From the NCBI GenBank assembly GCA_023846275.1, contig JAIUJO010000165.1, positions 1,076,001 to 1,140,000 of the forward strand: DNA of 64,000 nucleotides, read 5' to 3'. This DNA comes from Vanilla planifolia. Its lineage: Eukaryota; Streptophyta; Magnoliopsida; Asparagales; Orchidaceae. The position numbers were made by a program, and so were the translations under genes. Positions 41,186-56,845 of the stretch are shown piece after piece. Position 1 is the stretch's first letter. Every line of letters begins with the position of its first letter. The notes beneath the pieces are model-generated. The model ran no database searches, was not told the origin of the DNA, and saw only the letters and a program-made list of their open reading frames with translations.

Positions 41186-43229
41186 GAGTTCTATCTAATT
41201 AAATATTCTTTTTAAATTTATTAAAATTCTTATTATCAAAAATCTTAGTTACTTTTTTGTGGTACATTGACTCATAACTAATTTTGTGTTTTAGTAAGTT
41301 ACAATCAATCTTCTTTTTATCATGTAATATAACTTTCTTATAGTATTTATGCATTTTTTTTAAATTTTTATTTCAATTTCTATGAAACTCTAAATCTCCT
41401 ATCATTTGACTTTTAAATTACTTTTATTTTATTATGTTAAGTTCTTATAATTATCATATTTATGCTTTAATATAAATGTTTATTAAATAATAAAAAAAAT
41501 GAATTTATTATTATTTGTGCTTATTTACATTGGTAATTCAAAGTAATCCCAAATGTGGTATGATCAAATAGAATAAATATGCTCAAACTCATCTTAATTA
41601 GCTGTGTCCAATTAAATATATATTTTCTAATTTTTAATTATTTTATTCATTAATGATTTAGTGTGCTTTGTGTAGCATTTTAAATGTTGCTTGATTTCAT
41701 GATCAAGTAATTCACACTCAATCCCATGTGTATCTTGAATGTAGATTTCTAATGTTTTCTGTCTATTTTTTTTGTAAATTTTGCTTCTATTTTGTAACAT
41801 TTCTATAAATATTCCCTCATGTGACTTTTATAGCCATAAATTTTGTCATATTATTTTACTCAAGTTTGTCTCATTTCATCTTTAATATATCTTTACTTAA
41901 TTTAAGTATTATTATTTACTTTTATTTAATCTTATTGAGTTTGGCAATTATCAATAATTCTGAGCAAGGTTTGACAATGACAAAATAAATATCTCTAGAC
42001 TTGTCTCAACAAGCTCTTTACAATTGAATGTTAATTTTTATATTTTTAAATATATTTTTAAATGATTTTAGTATACTTTATGAGATAATTTAATTGATAC
42101 ATTTTTTCGTGATGGAGAATGTTACATTTAATCTCCACAACATCTTCAAATGCAATTTTCATATATAGTCGATCTTATTTCTTCAAATGTTTCCCTTTGA
42201 TTTGGGCATAATACTACATAAATCTAAATCTCCTCTCATGTGACATTTACATCGCTCTTATTTGTTTGTTTAATATTACTTCAATTTATCTAATTTCATA
42301 CTTAATATATGTTAACTTAATATTAAAATAATAATTTATTTTTATTTATGGTTATTTTGAAATGATAATTTGTAATAATTTTATATGACTTGCAATTAAC
42401 AAAAAATGTCATTGGAGTCATCATGAAGTGTTATTTCCTATTAAATATTCTTTTTTGTATTTTTAAATATTTATTTTCTAAGGTTTTTGATACTTGTGAT
42501 ATACTAAGGGTTGTACATGATTTGATGATTGGAAATGTTACTCTCTATCTCCTTAATATAATTGAATGCTACTTCCCTATGTAATTTATGTTATTTTATT
42601 CAATTTGTTTCCCTTGATTTTGTTGTGTTAATATTCAACTATAAATCTCCTATCATGTCACTTTGAGATATCATTGATTTAGTTGAGTTATAAAGTTTCA
42701 AATTATCTTATTTTATTTTAAATAAATGTTTACTTAAAATTAAATTAAAAATTTGTTGTTGTGTATCCTTAATTACGTAAATAATTTGCAAAAGTTCAAA
42801 ATGAGCTTTGATCATGATAAAAAAAACATTGTTATCTCTCCTCAACGAATTCTATCTAATTAAACCTTCAATTTTATATTTTGAATATTTTTTTCAAGTG
42901 TTTGGTAACATTTTAGGAGATATCTTTGTTTGTACCTGATTTCAAGTTTGAGCATTTTACATTAATTATCTATTTCTTTAAATTTCTCTCTTTTATTTGC
43001 TATATTACTTCAAAATTCTAATTTGATAACCATATGACCTCTAAATATATTTAATTTTGTAACATCATAATTCTTAATTTATATTTAATATATATTTGCT
43101 TAATATTAAAATAATTAATTATGCATATTTACTTCGGTAATTAATAATAATTGTTACAAAGTTTTGTTTCAGATGAAGTAAATGTCATTATTGAAATTAT
43201 CTTGATATGCTAGATCTTATTAAATATTC

Positions 43230-43245
43230 ATTTTTATAAACTGAG
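43230..43245 (+). repeat. Satellite monomer with internal deletion
   Basis: TATTCATTTTTATAAACTGA runs directly into GGATGTTGAAC. The TTTTGGCATGCTTTATGAGA and GATTCATACCTGATTTGATG blocks that normally lie between are absent, a loss of roughly 85 bp. Confidence 0.55.
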
Positions 43246-46200
43246 GATGTTGAACTAAATCACCTTGGTGTCTTCGGATGTAATTTTTTCATATAATTTG
43301 TGTTATTACTTTAATGTTTTCCCTTTGATTTGTTTATATTACTATGAAACTACAAATCTATTATCATTTAACATTTATATCACTTTGATTTAGTTGTATT
43401 ACATTTCTTTAATTCTTTAATTTTAGAGTTAACATATATTTTCCTATTACTATAATAATAAATTATTATTATTTGTTTTAATTAATTTGTTAATTCAAGG
43501 TAGATCCAAACGACAGTCGATCAAGATGAAAAAAATCTATTTTGACTCTTCTTAATGGTATTTATATAATTTAAAATACATTTATATATATTTTTTAATT
43601 ATTTTATATTTTTGGGATTTTTTAATGTTTTAAAAGAAATTTTAATTCCTAGCTGATCTAACAATCAAGAATGGTAAGCTTGATCTCCTTCCTTTCTTGA
43701 AATGCCAAATTTGCTCAAACGTTTTTCTACTTTTTTCATGTTTTTCTCATTCATTTAGTTACATTATTATAAAATTATAATATTTCTCTCATGTGGCATT
43801 TGCAGAGGTTTGAATTGGTTAAATTATGTTATTTCAATTTATATTCTTTTGACTTTAGTATATACTAAGTTCAGATGAAAATCACAATTTATTGTTTTTA
43901 ATTCTTATATACTTTGGTAATTCATGTTAATTCCAAACGAGGTCTAATTGTGATGAATGAAATGTCTTTTAACTCATCTCGATGAGTTTATCCAACTAAA
44001 TATCCAATTTTATTTTTTTAAATATTTTGTTATAAACACTTTTTTGCATGTTTCATAAGAGATTTCTTTGTGTACCTAATCCAATGATGGAGTATGTTAT
44101 ACTTTATCACTTCAATATTTTGCAATGCATCTTTCATATTCAATTATGTTATTTCTTCAACTTTTTCACCTTGATTGTCTACTATAATAATGAAACAAAA
44201 ATTCTACTCCCATGTGACTTATTTTTTTGATTTGATAATTTTATATTATTTTAATTTCTCATTTTGGCTTTATTATTGTTTAATATTTGAATATTTTATA
44301 TTTTTATTTATGTTTATTTATTTTTGTAATTAATAGCTATTACAAACGAGGTATGATCAAGACAAAACAAATAATGTTACACTCATTTCAACTAGCTCTT
44401 TTTAATTTGTTATTCATTTTTACAATTTTAACTCTCTTATAACTTACCTCATTTTTTCAATGTTTTCCTTTGATTTTGTTGTATTGCTACGTACCTCTAA
44501 ATCTCTTCTCATTTGGTCTTTCGATAGCCTTGATTTTGTTATATTTCATGGCCTAAGTTTATCTCATTTCAGCATTACAATATATTTACTTATTATTAAA
44601 ATAACATTTATTATTATTTACGATTACTTAATTGGTAATTCTAGACAATTATGAGTAATATCATATTTGATGAAACAAACAACATTAGTCTCAGCTTGAC
44701 GAGCCCTATCTAGTTATACATTTATGTTTTTTATATTTCTAAAAATTTTAGTTTTTATGATTTTGGCATGTTTTGAGGTACTTTTTGAATTGTACCAGAT
44801 TAGTTAAAAAAGGAAGTTATACTCAATCTCTTTAATACCTTGGAATGCAACTTTCACATATAATTTCCCTCATCTCCTATTTGCTTTACTTAGTTCTTAT
44901 TATATTAACGAGAAAGTCTAATTCTTCAGTGATGTGACCTAGACATTCCTTTGATTTTGTTATATTGCATTGTTTAACTTATCACATTTTTGTTTTATTA
45001 TATATTTGATTAATTTTAAAATAATAGTTTGTGATTGTTTTACTTATTTATGATCGTAATTATGTTTTACTCCAAAGTGGTCTGACTGGATAAAACAAAC
45101 AAAGTTCTACTCGTTGTGGCTATCTCTATCAAATTAAATATTTTTTATATTTGTTAAATATTTATGTTTTACTTTTTTCCACATTTTATGAGTTATTTTG
45201 GTTCTTACTTATTTTGCAAACTATGGACATTGCCCTCCATCTCTTAAGTAAAAATAAATGCGATATTCTTCTATAATTTAACATTTTATTTGAAATGTTT
45301 TGCTTTGATTTTGTTACCTCATTATTTATCACTAAACCTACTCTAATGTAAAGTTTACATCTCCTTGATTTTGTCATGTAACATTACTTCAATTTATCCT
45401 ATTTTAACTTTAATATATATTTTATTTAATATAAAAACAATAATTTATTATAATTTATTATAATTTATTTTTGTAATTCATAAAAATTCCTGACAATGCT
45501 TCAAAGGATATAATAAATGTTGATGCACACTTCTCAATAAGCTCTATCAATTTAAATGTTCTTTTTATCTTTTTTAGATATTTTTTTATAGGTGTTTGAT
45601 GGGCTTTACGAAACATTTTTACTTATGCCTGATTTATTAATCGTGGAAGTTCTACTATAACTTTTTTCTATCTTTGAATGAAACTATTCTATAAAATAAA
45701 TCCCTTTTCTAAAAAGTTTTGTCATATTTTTATATTATAATGAAATGATTGTTCTCTTATTGTGTCACCTTTTGATTTCCATTATTTGGCTAAAATATAT
45801 TATTATAATTTATCAGATTTGAAGTTTAATTTATATTACTTATAGTTAAAATAATAATTTATTTTTATTTAAACTTATTTAACTAAGTAATTGTAGTAAT
45901 CCTAATGATGTCAAATAGTGAAAAAAAAAACATCCTAGGACTCACTTCAACATGCTCTATTAATTAAATATTCATTTTTATAATTTTAAATATCGTATTT
46001 TCTAATATTTTTGTAGGTTTTATGTGTAATTTTTATTCATACCTGATTTGAAAATCAAGAATGTCACTATTGATCTCCTTTTTATCATGGAATATAACTT
46101 TGTAATTCAGTTCTACTTATTCCATCAATTTTTTTGATTCGATTTTTCTATATAACTATAGAACTCCAAAGTTCCTCTTAAGTGATGTTTGCATTGCCTT

Positions 46201-47477
46201 GATTTTTTTAATGCATTGCCTTTATTTTATTCTTATGTATTGCTACTAACAATAATTTATTATTAATTTTGCTTATTTACTTTACAATTTGTAATTATTC
46301 TAAATGAGGATGATCAATAGGAAACAAATGTCATTGGACTCATCTCATTTAGCTCTACCTTATCATATTATTATTTTCACAATTATAAATATTTTATTAT
46401 CTAACACTTTAGCATGCTTTATGAAATATTTTTATTCAAACCTAATTTGACATAGATAATTTTGCACTTGATATTCTTACTTTATTGGTATGTAATATTC
46501 TTATATAATTTATAACATTTCTTTAACTTTTCTCTTGGAGTTTGATATATTACAACAAAACTTTAAATCTTTTCTTAGGTGACCCTCAAATCGCTTTGAT
46601 CTATTTATTTTATGTGGCTTCAATTTGATTCATTTTTTCTTTGTCATATACTAATTTAATATTAAAAAATAATATATTATTTTCATGCTTATTTAGTTTA
46701 TTAATTCGATGTAACCCTAAATGTCATCTAATTGAGACAAAAAAAATCGTTGGCATCTTGTCGAATAGCTTTATGTAATTAAATATTTATTTTACTTTTT
46801 AAATATTTTTAACTTTTTGGGCAACTCTTAAGTGACATTTCAATTTTTATCCAACTTAATAATTGAGAACAACAAACTCAATATTCATTGCATCTTGGAA
46901 TACAATTTTCACAAAAAAAATATCTAATTTCACCAAATATTTTTCTTTGATTTTGTCATATTTAAGTGTAGCTCTAAATCTCCCATAATGTGATTTTTAC
47001 GTCACTTTGATAATTTTATACTTTATTTCCTCAATATATCTTATTTCAACTTTAACATGTATATATATTTGTTGGACATTAAAATTATAAGATATTACTA
47101 TTTGTACTTATTAACCTAAATAATTTCATTTTTTTCTAAACGAGGTTTAATCAAGAAAATGTTAACATCATTGGACATGTCTTCACAAAATGCTACCCAA
47201 TGAAATATTCATTTTCACTATATTAAATGACTTATTTCCTTGGATTTTAGAAAAATTTATGAATATTTTCTAGTTGTATATAATTTGATAATAGAGTATA
47301 ATATAGTTTATCTCTTTACATAATTCAAAAGTAACTTTTCTCCACAATTTTTATCATTTCTTCAACATTTTGTTAAGATTTTAATGCATTACAATGATAA
47401 ACAAAATCTCCTCTCATTGGAGCTTCACATCATATTAGCTTTGTTAAATATATTTCTTTAACTTATCTCATTTTGGC

Positions 47478-47481
<4 letters not shown>

Positions 47482-47509
<28 letters not shown>
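47482..47509. repeat. (AT)14 dinucleotide microsatellite
   Basis: Twenty-eight bases of uninterrupted AT repeat, just after TTTTGGCTTTC. It sits at the position in the monomer where other units have only ATATATATTTAC, so it is a private expansion of a short AT run present in the satellite consensus. Confidence 0.95.
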
Positions 47510-47512
<3 letters not shown>

Positions 47513-50500
47513 TTATTAAATTAATAATTTAACACTATTTATGCATACTTTGAGAATTCATCATAATTTAAAATAAGGTCTCATAAAGATGGAACACACA
47601 TCATTTGACTCATCCAAATGAAGTCTAACTAAATTACGATCTATTTTTATAATTAAAAGTATTTCTTCTTTGGTTTCAAAATTTCTAAAACATATTTGTT
47701 ATAAAATGTAATTTGATTATCAAGGTTGCTACACTTGATCTCTTTATTATATTGGAATTCAACCTTCTCAAAACTTTTTATAACATTTCTTCAAATTTTC
47801 ACATTTGTTTTGTTATGTTACCATGTAACTTTAAATCTTCTCTTGTTTGACCTTTATATGTTATTTATTTGGATATATTGCATTGTTTTAATTTATCTTA
47901 TTTAAGCTTTAATACTTATTTATTTAATATCAAAATAAAAATTTATCATTATTTTTTTTTTACTTTGGTATTTCACAGTCACCCTAAACGAAGATTTTTT
48001 GAGATGAGTTAAATGTCATTGAACTTCACTAGATGCCTTCCAACTAATTAAATGTTATTTTTTGAATATTTAAATACTTTATTTTCTATGGTTTTTACAC
48101 TCTTTATGAGGGAATTCTTTTCTTCTTTATTTGATGATTGAGGATATTACACTTGAACCACTAATTATATTAGAATTAAAGTTTCCATTGCAATTTATCT
48201 AATTTTTCTTTGATTTTTTAATATTACTACAAAACTCTAAATTTCCTCTCATGAAACCTATACATTGTTTCAATTTATTTTATTTTTAGCTTTACAATAA
48301 ATTTATATAATATCCAAATAATTATTTAATATTTTTTATGTTTAATTAATTTTTAAATTCATAACATTTGTAAACAAGGTCCAATGGGGTTGAAACAAAT
48401 ATCTTCATAGTCATCTTGAGGAGTTCAAATCAATTAAAATTTCATTTTTAATATTTAAATATTTTATTTTCTAAGGTGTTGACATGGTTTACAATGTCAT
48501 TTCTACTGCTATTTCATTTGATTTGGTTGTACTGCTTATTAACTCCAAATCACCTTTTGTGTTACCTTTAAATATCTTTGATTAGTTATATTTTATTACT
48601 TTAATTTATGATGATTTTCCTATAATATCTATTTCTTTATTAACAAAAATAATATTTTTTAGTTTATGCTTATTTTTTGAGGTTATTCATATTTTTTCAA
48701 AACATGTTCAATCAAGAAAAAATAAATTTAGTTGTTCTCATCGAGACATACTTTATCTAATCAAATATTTATTTTATATTTTTAAATATTTGATGTAGAG
48801 TTTTTTGCTTGCTTTGTAAGATACTTTAATTAGTACTTGATTTGATGATCAAGAATGTTACACGTGATCTCCTTTTATCTTGAAATATAAATTTCACATA
48901 CAATTTATGTCATTTTTTCAAATGTTTCTCTATCAAATAATTATATTATTAGGTAACTCTTAATCCTTTCTTATGTGATATGTACATGTATTTGATTTGA
49001 TCAAATTACATTGTTTCAAATTTTTCTTATGTCAATTATAGTATTTTTAAATATATATTAAGATTATATTTTATTATTATTTTACCATTTATTTATTTTG
49101 GTCATTCATAAAACTTCACAAGGTGTTTTGATTGCCATAAAATAAATATCATTAACCCATCTCGACTTACTCTACCCAATTGACTATTAAATTTTATATA
49201 TTTTTTGTATATTTTATTTTTTATGACATTTAACATGTTCCAAAAGAAATTTTGATTCATAACTAATGAAATTGTTAAGGATGTTACGTGAGTCTCTATC
49301 GCTACCTAGAAGGCAACTTTCTAATAAAATTTATCTTAATTATACAAAATGTTTTCTTAGATTTGGTTATATTATTATAAAATTATAATTCTTCCCATGT
49401 GTGACCTCTACATCACTATGAATTATGTATATTGAGTTACTTTAATGTATAAAATTTCTATATTATTATATATTTACATAATATTATAACAATACATTAT
49501 TATATTATTACATTATTTGTTTGTTTAATTTTATAATTCATAATAATTCCAAACAAGGTCTTCTTAAGACATATGAAATGTGACTTGACTTGTCTTAATG
49601 ATCTATTTTCTATTAAAAATTATTTTAATAGCTTTAAATATTTTATTTTCATGGTTTTATGTACTCTTTGTTTGGAATTTTTATTCATACATGATTTTGT
49701 GATAAAAAATGTTGTGTGATCTCCTTATTATCCGAGAATTAAATATTCTTATACAGTTTATCTTAATTTTTCAAATGTTTCAATTTGATTTGTTTATATT
49801 ACTATGAAATTGTAATTCTAGTCTTATGTGATCATTACACTTTCATTTTAGCAAAATTCATTATTTCAATTCATTTCATTTTTAGCTTTAACATATCTTT
49901 AATTAATATGAAAACAATAATATATTAATATTTATGTTTAAGTACTTCTTAAAATCATAGTAATTCAGAATGAGGCTCAACAGAGATGAAATAGAAACCT
50001 TTATTATTCTACCAACAAGGTCTATCCAACTATTTATTCATTTCAATATTTTTAAAATAGCAATTTTTGAAGTTGTTGGAATTTCTAAAAAATTATTTTA
50101 ATTTATACCTGATTTGATAATCGAGAATGTTGTAATCCACCTTTTTAGAACCATGGAATGCTACTTTCCATTCAATTTATCTCATTTCTTCAAATTTATC
50201 ACTTTGATATGCCTATTTTACTTATTTACTCCAAACCTCTGCTCGTGTAACCATTAAATTAATTTGATTTCTTATATTACATTGTTTCAATTTTTTTGTT
50301 TTAATGCATATTTTGTTGGTATCAAAATAATTATTTTTCTTTTTTTTCCATATTTTCCATGATAATTAATACTCATCTAAAACAAGTTTTTATTGTGATG
50401 AAACAAATTGGACATATTACAACATGCCATATTGAATTAAATATTAATTTTAATGTTTGTAAATATTTTTTAATAAAGTTTTAGCTTTCTTTATATGATA

Positions 50501-52954
50501 TTTTTAATTGTATTTGATTTAATGATCGAGGATGTTACACTTCACCTTCTTAGTATTATCGAATGCTACCTTTTAAAATAATTTATCTCATTTATTCAAA
50601 TTTATTACTTTTATTTAGTTATATTATATCGTGAGTTTAAAACTACTTTTTGCGACCATTAATTGAGTTTCATTTGGTTATATTGCAATTATACAATTTA
50701 TGACATTTCAATTGTAATATTTTTTATTTAATATCAAATAATAATTTATTATTAGTTATGCTAATTTACTTTAATAGTTCATAGTAATTCAAAATAACGT
50801 TTGATATAGACACCACAAATATCATTGCACTAATCTTGAAATATTGTGTCTAACTAAAGTTTTAGTTTTATGTTTTTGAATATTTTTATTAGGCTTTTAG
50901 CATGAATCGCAAGGTATTTTTACTTGTACATAATTTTGCAAATGACAATGTTGTACAATTTCTTAGTTTTTAATGATTATTTCTCATATAATTTATAATA
51001 TCTTCAAATGTTTCACTTTAATTTAGTTATATTATTATGTAACTCTAAATCTTTTCTTATTTCACTATTAGACATTATTGTTTTGACTATATTACATTCC
51101 TTTAAATTGTGACATTTTAAATTTAAAAATTATGCTTAATGTTAAAATATTAATTTATTATTTTTTATGTTTATTTACTTTTGCAATACTAGTAAATTCA
51201 AATCAAGCATATTAGTAGTGAAATAAACATTATTGGAGTCACCTTGATAAGCACTATCTAATTAAATATTAACTTTTACATTTTGAATTTTTTTATTTTC
51301 TTTCATGATGCTTTTATAGGATTGTTTGATTTATAGTAGATTTAGTGATTGAAAATGCTATAGTTGGTCTCTTTAGGCTCTTGGAATGTAGTTATCCAAT
51401 AAACTGACTCTTTTCATGAAATATTTCAATTTGACTTGGTTATACTTTTATGATACACTAATACTTCACTTATGTGACCCTTAGATTATGTTATTTCTGT
51501 AAATTTAATTGCTTCTACATATCTCATTTAAAACTTATTATATATTTAATTAATATTAAAATAATGATTTATTATTATTTGTGGTTATTTACTTTTTTTG
51601 TATTAATTTTAAATAAGATACCATAGAGACAAAACAAATGTCATTATATTTGACTTGTTAGCTCCATTTAATTTAATATTAATTTTTAAATACTTTGTAT
51701 GATAGGATTTTGGCACTTTTTACATGACATTTCACATCATTCCTGATTTGGTGATCAAGGTTCTTAAGTCAAACTATTATTATCTTAAAATTGAACTTTC
51801 TCAAGAATTTATTCCATTACCTCAAAAGTTTTTCTTTTGTTAAATTATAATATTTTGCATGTAAAACGTTTTACTCATGTAACTTCTAAATTGCTTTGAC
51901 TTGGTTATATTACATTCTTCAAATATGTCTTATTTCTCTATTAACATAAATTTTTTTATTAGTTAAATTATGATTTGTTATTATTGTTACTTACATACCT
52001 TGGTAATTCACTATTATTCCAAATATTGTATAATTATGTTGGAACAAATATAGTTGGATTGATCTCAATGAGGTCTATATAATTAAATACTAGTTATTCC
52101 AAATTTTTTAATATTTAATTTTATATAATTTTCACCTCTTTTATGAGATCTTTTCATTTACACCTCATTTAATGATGAACAATGTAGCACCTGATCTTAT
52201 TTGTATTAAACAATATAACTTTTTCAACAACTTGTCTTAAATTGTCAACTTTTCATCAATGATTTGGTTATGTTAAAATATAACTCATAATTCCTTCTAT
52301 GTGACCTTTACATTGCATTTATTTGGTTATATTAAAATTTTTTTAATTTATCTAATTTTAGCATGAATAATTATTTATTTAATATTTAAATCAATGCTAT
52401 TATTTATGCATATTTGTTTGATAATTCAAAATAAATTGAAACCATGTTTGATTGAAATGAAATATGTGTCATTGAATAAATGTTGACAAGCTCCACCTTA
52501 TTAAATTTTTTTTTTCATTTTTTAACATTTATTTTTTCTGCATTCTTTATAAGATAATTATATTCATACTTGATTTGATGATGAAGAAAGTTATACTTGA
52601 TCACCTTAGCTTCTTGAATTGTGGCTTTCTGTTATAATTTGTCTCATTTCTTCAAAAAGTTTTCCTTGAGTTGTATATATTACATTTAAACAATAATTCT
52701 TCTCTTGTGTGATCACTACATTGTTTGATTTGGGTGTACTAGTTTGATTTAATTCTCTAATTTCACCTTTGTTTTTTTATACAACTACTATTAAAACAAT
52801 AATATATTATTATTTTTTCTTATTTAACTTGGCAATTTGTAGCAATTCTAACAAGGTCTAATAAAAATGAAACAAATGTAATTAGACTTATTTCGATTGG
52901 TACCATCGAACTTAATATTACATTTTATATTTCTAAATATTTTACTTTCTAAGG

Positions 52955-53005
52955 TTTTGGTACTCTTGGAATTGAACCTTCTTGTCATCATCTTGGAATT
53001 GAACT
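52955..53005 (+). repeat. Shortened monomer with duplicated CTTGGAATTGAAC
   Basis: CTTGGAATTGAACCTTCTTG is followed about 30 bp later by CTTGGAATTGAACTTTTTGA. The GAGGATGTTACAC block normally found upstream of this landmark is missing. This looks like an unequal exchange or slippage joint between two monomers. Confidence 0.5.
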
Positions 53006-54956
53006 TTTTGATATAATATATCTCATTTCTTCAAACTTTTTGAATTTATTTGATTATGTTATTATGAAACTCTAATTCTTCTCCATTATGAACTTTACAT
53101 TGCTCTGATTTGGTTGTATTACATTGTTTCAATTTAACTTATTTTTTTAACGTTAGTGTTTTTAAATATTAAACTAATAATTTATTGTTACATATGTTTT
53201 ATTGATTTTGTAACTCATAATTAATTCAAATAGTGTCTAATGGTGAAAAATTGTCAACCTAGTCATGTTGATGAGCTCTATCCAATTAGAAATTCAATTT
53301 TATTATTTTAATTATTTTATTTTCTAATTATGTTAGTACACTTTACAAGTCAATTCAATTTGCTCCTTATTTGATAGCTAGGAATTTTACAAATGATCTT
53401 GTTAAAATCTTATAATGTAACCTAATTGTGTAATTTGTCATTTTCTTAAACTAATTTTTCTTTTTTTTTGGTTATATTACTTACTAACTCTAAATCCCTT
53501 TTTATGTGAACTTTAAATTGCTTTGACTAGTTTTATTATATTAATTTATCTTTTTCTCATTTCATCTTTAATATACTTTTTCATAATAATAGGATTATAC
53601 ATTTTTTTGTTAATTGTCACTTACACAAAACAACCTTTGAGATGAGATCAATGTAATTGCACTCATCTTGACATGTTCTATAAAATAATTTATTAATTTT
53701 GTTATTTTTAAATATTTATTATTATAGCTTTTACATGCTTAAGAAGATATTTTCATTTTGTACTTAAATTGGTGATCATGGATGCTACACTAAATCTCCT
53801 ATGTATCTTGAAATATAATTTTCCTTTACAATTTAACTCATTTCTTCAAATTTTTAACATTGATTTGCTTGTATTTGCCATGTAACTCAAAATCTCATCT
53901 CATGTGGCCTTCACATGTTATCTCATTGAAACATTAGTATTTTGTTTAATTAATTTCAAATTAGTAATTCATCATTATATATGCTTATTTACTTTCATAA
54001 CTCACAGTAATGTAAAACAAGTTTTCATTGAGATGAAACAAACATCATTGGAGTTATCTCAATGAGCTCTATTAAATTACATATTTAATTTTATAATTTT
54101 ATAAATGTTTTCATAGTGTTTTACAAACTTTTTGAGATATTACAGTTGATACTAAATTTGATTATCAAAGATGTAACACTCAATCTTTATGATATCTTTT
54201 AAAGAGCTTTCTAATATTGTTTATCTCATTTCTACAAATTATTTTATTTGATTTGGTCATATTATCATGAAATAATATTTCTTGTTATATCTGGCCATCA
54301 CATCTTTGAATTGAGCAAATTATGTTGCTTCAAGTTATCTCAATTTAGACTTGTTGTATTTTTATTTAACATTAAAATAATTATTTATTACTATGCGCAT
54401 ATATTTAATTTTGTAATTTTTAGTAATAATAATGAAGGTTTGATCAAGATGAAACAAATTTCATTTCACTCATTTGGATGAGCTCCATCCAATCAATTAT
54501 TTCTTTTATATTTATAAATATTTTATTTTCTAGGATTTTGACATTCTTTATGCCACTTTGATTCATACTTGATTTAACTATCGAGCATATCACATTTCAA
54601 CTACTTAGTAACATGCAATTGAACTTTCTTGTTTAATTTCATCCATTTCCTTAAATTTGTTTACTTTAATTTTATTGTATTACTATGAAACTCTAATTCC
54701 CTTATCATGCAACTTTTACATCCCTTTTTTTGGTAATATTCGAGTATTTCAATTTTACTAATTTTTGCAAAAATATTTGTTTACTTATTATTAAAAAATA
54801 ATTTATTAATATTTATTTTAAACTAATTTTGTAATTTACAATAATTTTAAATGAGAATTGATGGAGTTGAGGAATATGTAATTATAGTAGGCTATATGAG
54901 CTTTATCTAAACTTTTATGAGTTTTAAAATATTTTAATTTAAAAGGTATCAGCATG

Positions 54957-55006
54957 GGAAAAAGCACTACACCTAGAATCAAAAACAGGAAAACTTTGCA
55001 TGTTCA
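54957..55006 (+). other. About 50-bp foreign-looking insert in a monomer
   Basis: Between AAAAGGTATCAGCATG and a restarted TTTTATATTTGTAAGTAATG block lies GAAAAAGCACTACACCTAGA and following A-rich sequence. It does not fit the monomer consensus, and the flanking AAAAGG-GCATG block is present on both sides. Its origin is unknown. It could be filler DNA from a repair event. Confidence 0.45.
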
Positions 55007-56817
55007 ATTTTATATTTGTAAGTAATGTTTAAAAGGTTTTGGCATGATTTTTAAAATATCTTTATTTGTAACTAATTTAGTGATCGAGGATGTTATACTC
55101 AAACTTTTTAGTATCTTGAAATTCATCCAAACTGTAAAATTTTTCTCATTTTATTAATTATTTTTTTGTTTTGATTATTTTATCATTAAAGTCTATTTCT
55201 CCTCTCTTGTGACCTTCACATCACTTTAATTTTATTATATTATGTTACTTCAATTTACATTAGTTTAGTTTTAATATATATTAAATTAATTTAAAATAAT
55301 AATCTTTTTATGTTTTAGTAACTTTGTGATTCTTAATAATTTTGAAAGAGGTCTAATGGATTCAAAAGAAATAATGTTAGCCTCATCTTGATGACCCCAT
55401 ATCTAATCGAAGACTTTGTTTTCTAAAGTTTTGATATGCTTTATGAGATATATCAATTTGTGCTTATTTTGACAACAAAAAATGTTATATTCCATCTTCT
55501 CTATATCTTGAAACGAAACTTTGTCAAACAATTTCACTCATTTCTTCAAATTTGTTTTTTATTTGGTTATTTACAATACTAATTCATAATTATTCCAAAT
55601 TGTGACATAAATGGATGATTACAATTTCATTGGAGTTGACTTGACATGTCTATCCAATTAAACATAGTTTTTTATATTTTTAAAAAAAGTTTACTTTTTA
55701 CATTATTAAAATTGTTTATGAAAAATTATGATTCATGCCTTATCTGACATAAAAGGATGTTAGACTCAAGTACATTAGTATATTGGAATGAAAATTGGTC
55801 ATACAATTTACGTGATTTGTTCAAATTTATCTCTTTGATTTGGTTATATTACAATTAAACATTAGTTCTCTCCTCAAGTGGCCCATACATTATTATAGTT
55901 CAGTTATGTTACATTACAACAATTTATCTTATTTAAATATTATTATATATTTACATAATATTAAAGTTGTAACTTATTCTAAATTATGTTTATTTAATAT
56001 TGTAATGTACAATAATTCTTAAAGATGTTAGATGGGGCTAAAACAAGCATAATACAACTTTTTCTCAAAGGGCTCTATCCAATAAAGATACTCATTTTTA
56101 TATTTTAAAAAACTTTATTTTCTTTAATTATGCAATGTTTTATGAGTCATTTCGAATTGTTCCTTCTTAGATTCGTGATGATGTTTTAGTTGATCTACTT
56201 AGTATCTCGGAATTCATGTTTTCCACACAAATTATCTCAACTCCTAAAAAAATTTCTTTTATTTGCTTATATTACTATGTTATTATAAATATATTTTCAT
56301 ATGATGTTCACATTATTTTGATTTCTTTAAATTATATTTTTTTGATTTATCTCAATAACTAATAATATATATTTCTAAATTATTAAAATAATAATATATC
56401 ATTATTTTTACTCATTCAGCTTCTCAGTTCTCTATTATTCCAAATGAAGTCCTATCAAGATGAAATAACATCATTGTGCTCATCTGAACATGTTTTTCTA
56501 ATTAAACAATATATATTATTTTATATATTTTTTGCATATATTATGAGATATTTCATTACATACCTTATTAGATGTTTGAGGATGTTATGCTCGATGTCCT
56601 TAGCATTCTAAAATGTAACTTTTTATGCAATTTATCTCTTTTTTAGCTTTAATATATAAATATATATACTTAATATCAAAATAATGATTTAATTATTTTT
56701 TATTATAATTTAATTTGATAATTCATACTAATTTTTATCGAGGTCTATTAGAGCGAAACAACGTCATTGGATTTATGTCGAAGAGCTCTATCTGACTAAA
56801 AATTTCATTTTTATATT

Positions 56818-56845
56818 TTTTAATGTTGTACAATTGATTAAATTT
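56818..56845 (+). repeat. Satellite monomer with internal deletion
   Basis: TTTATATTTTTTAATGTTGT passes quickly to AAATTTTTATCTTGGAATGT. The GCATGCTTTATGAGA and GATGATCGAGG blocks are lost, and the unit spans about 345 bp between GAGCTC-like landmarks (56785 to 57130). Confidence 0.55.

Noticed and set aside
45186-45377. 63-codon minus-strand frame
   Set aside because: It lies antisense within an ordinary satellite monomer and is not kept in neighbouring monomers.
47482-47509. A TATA-type promoter region
   Set aside because: It is a plain (AT)14 microsatellite within a satellite monomer, with no gene downstream.
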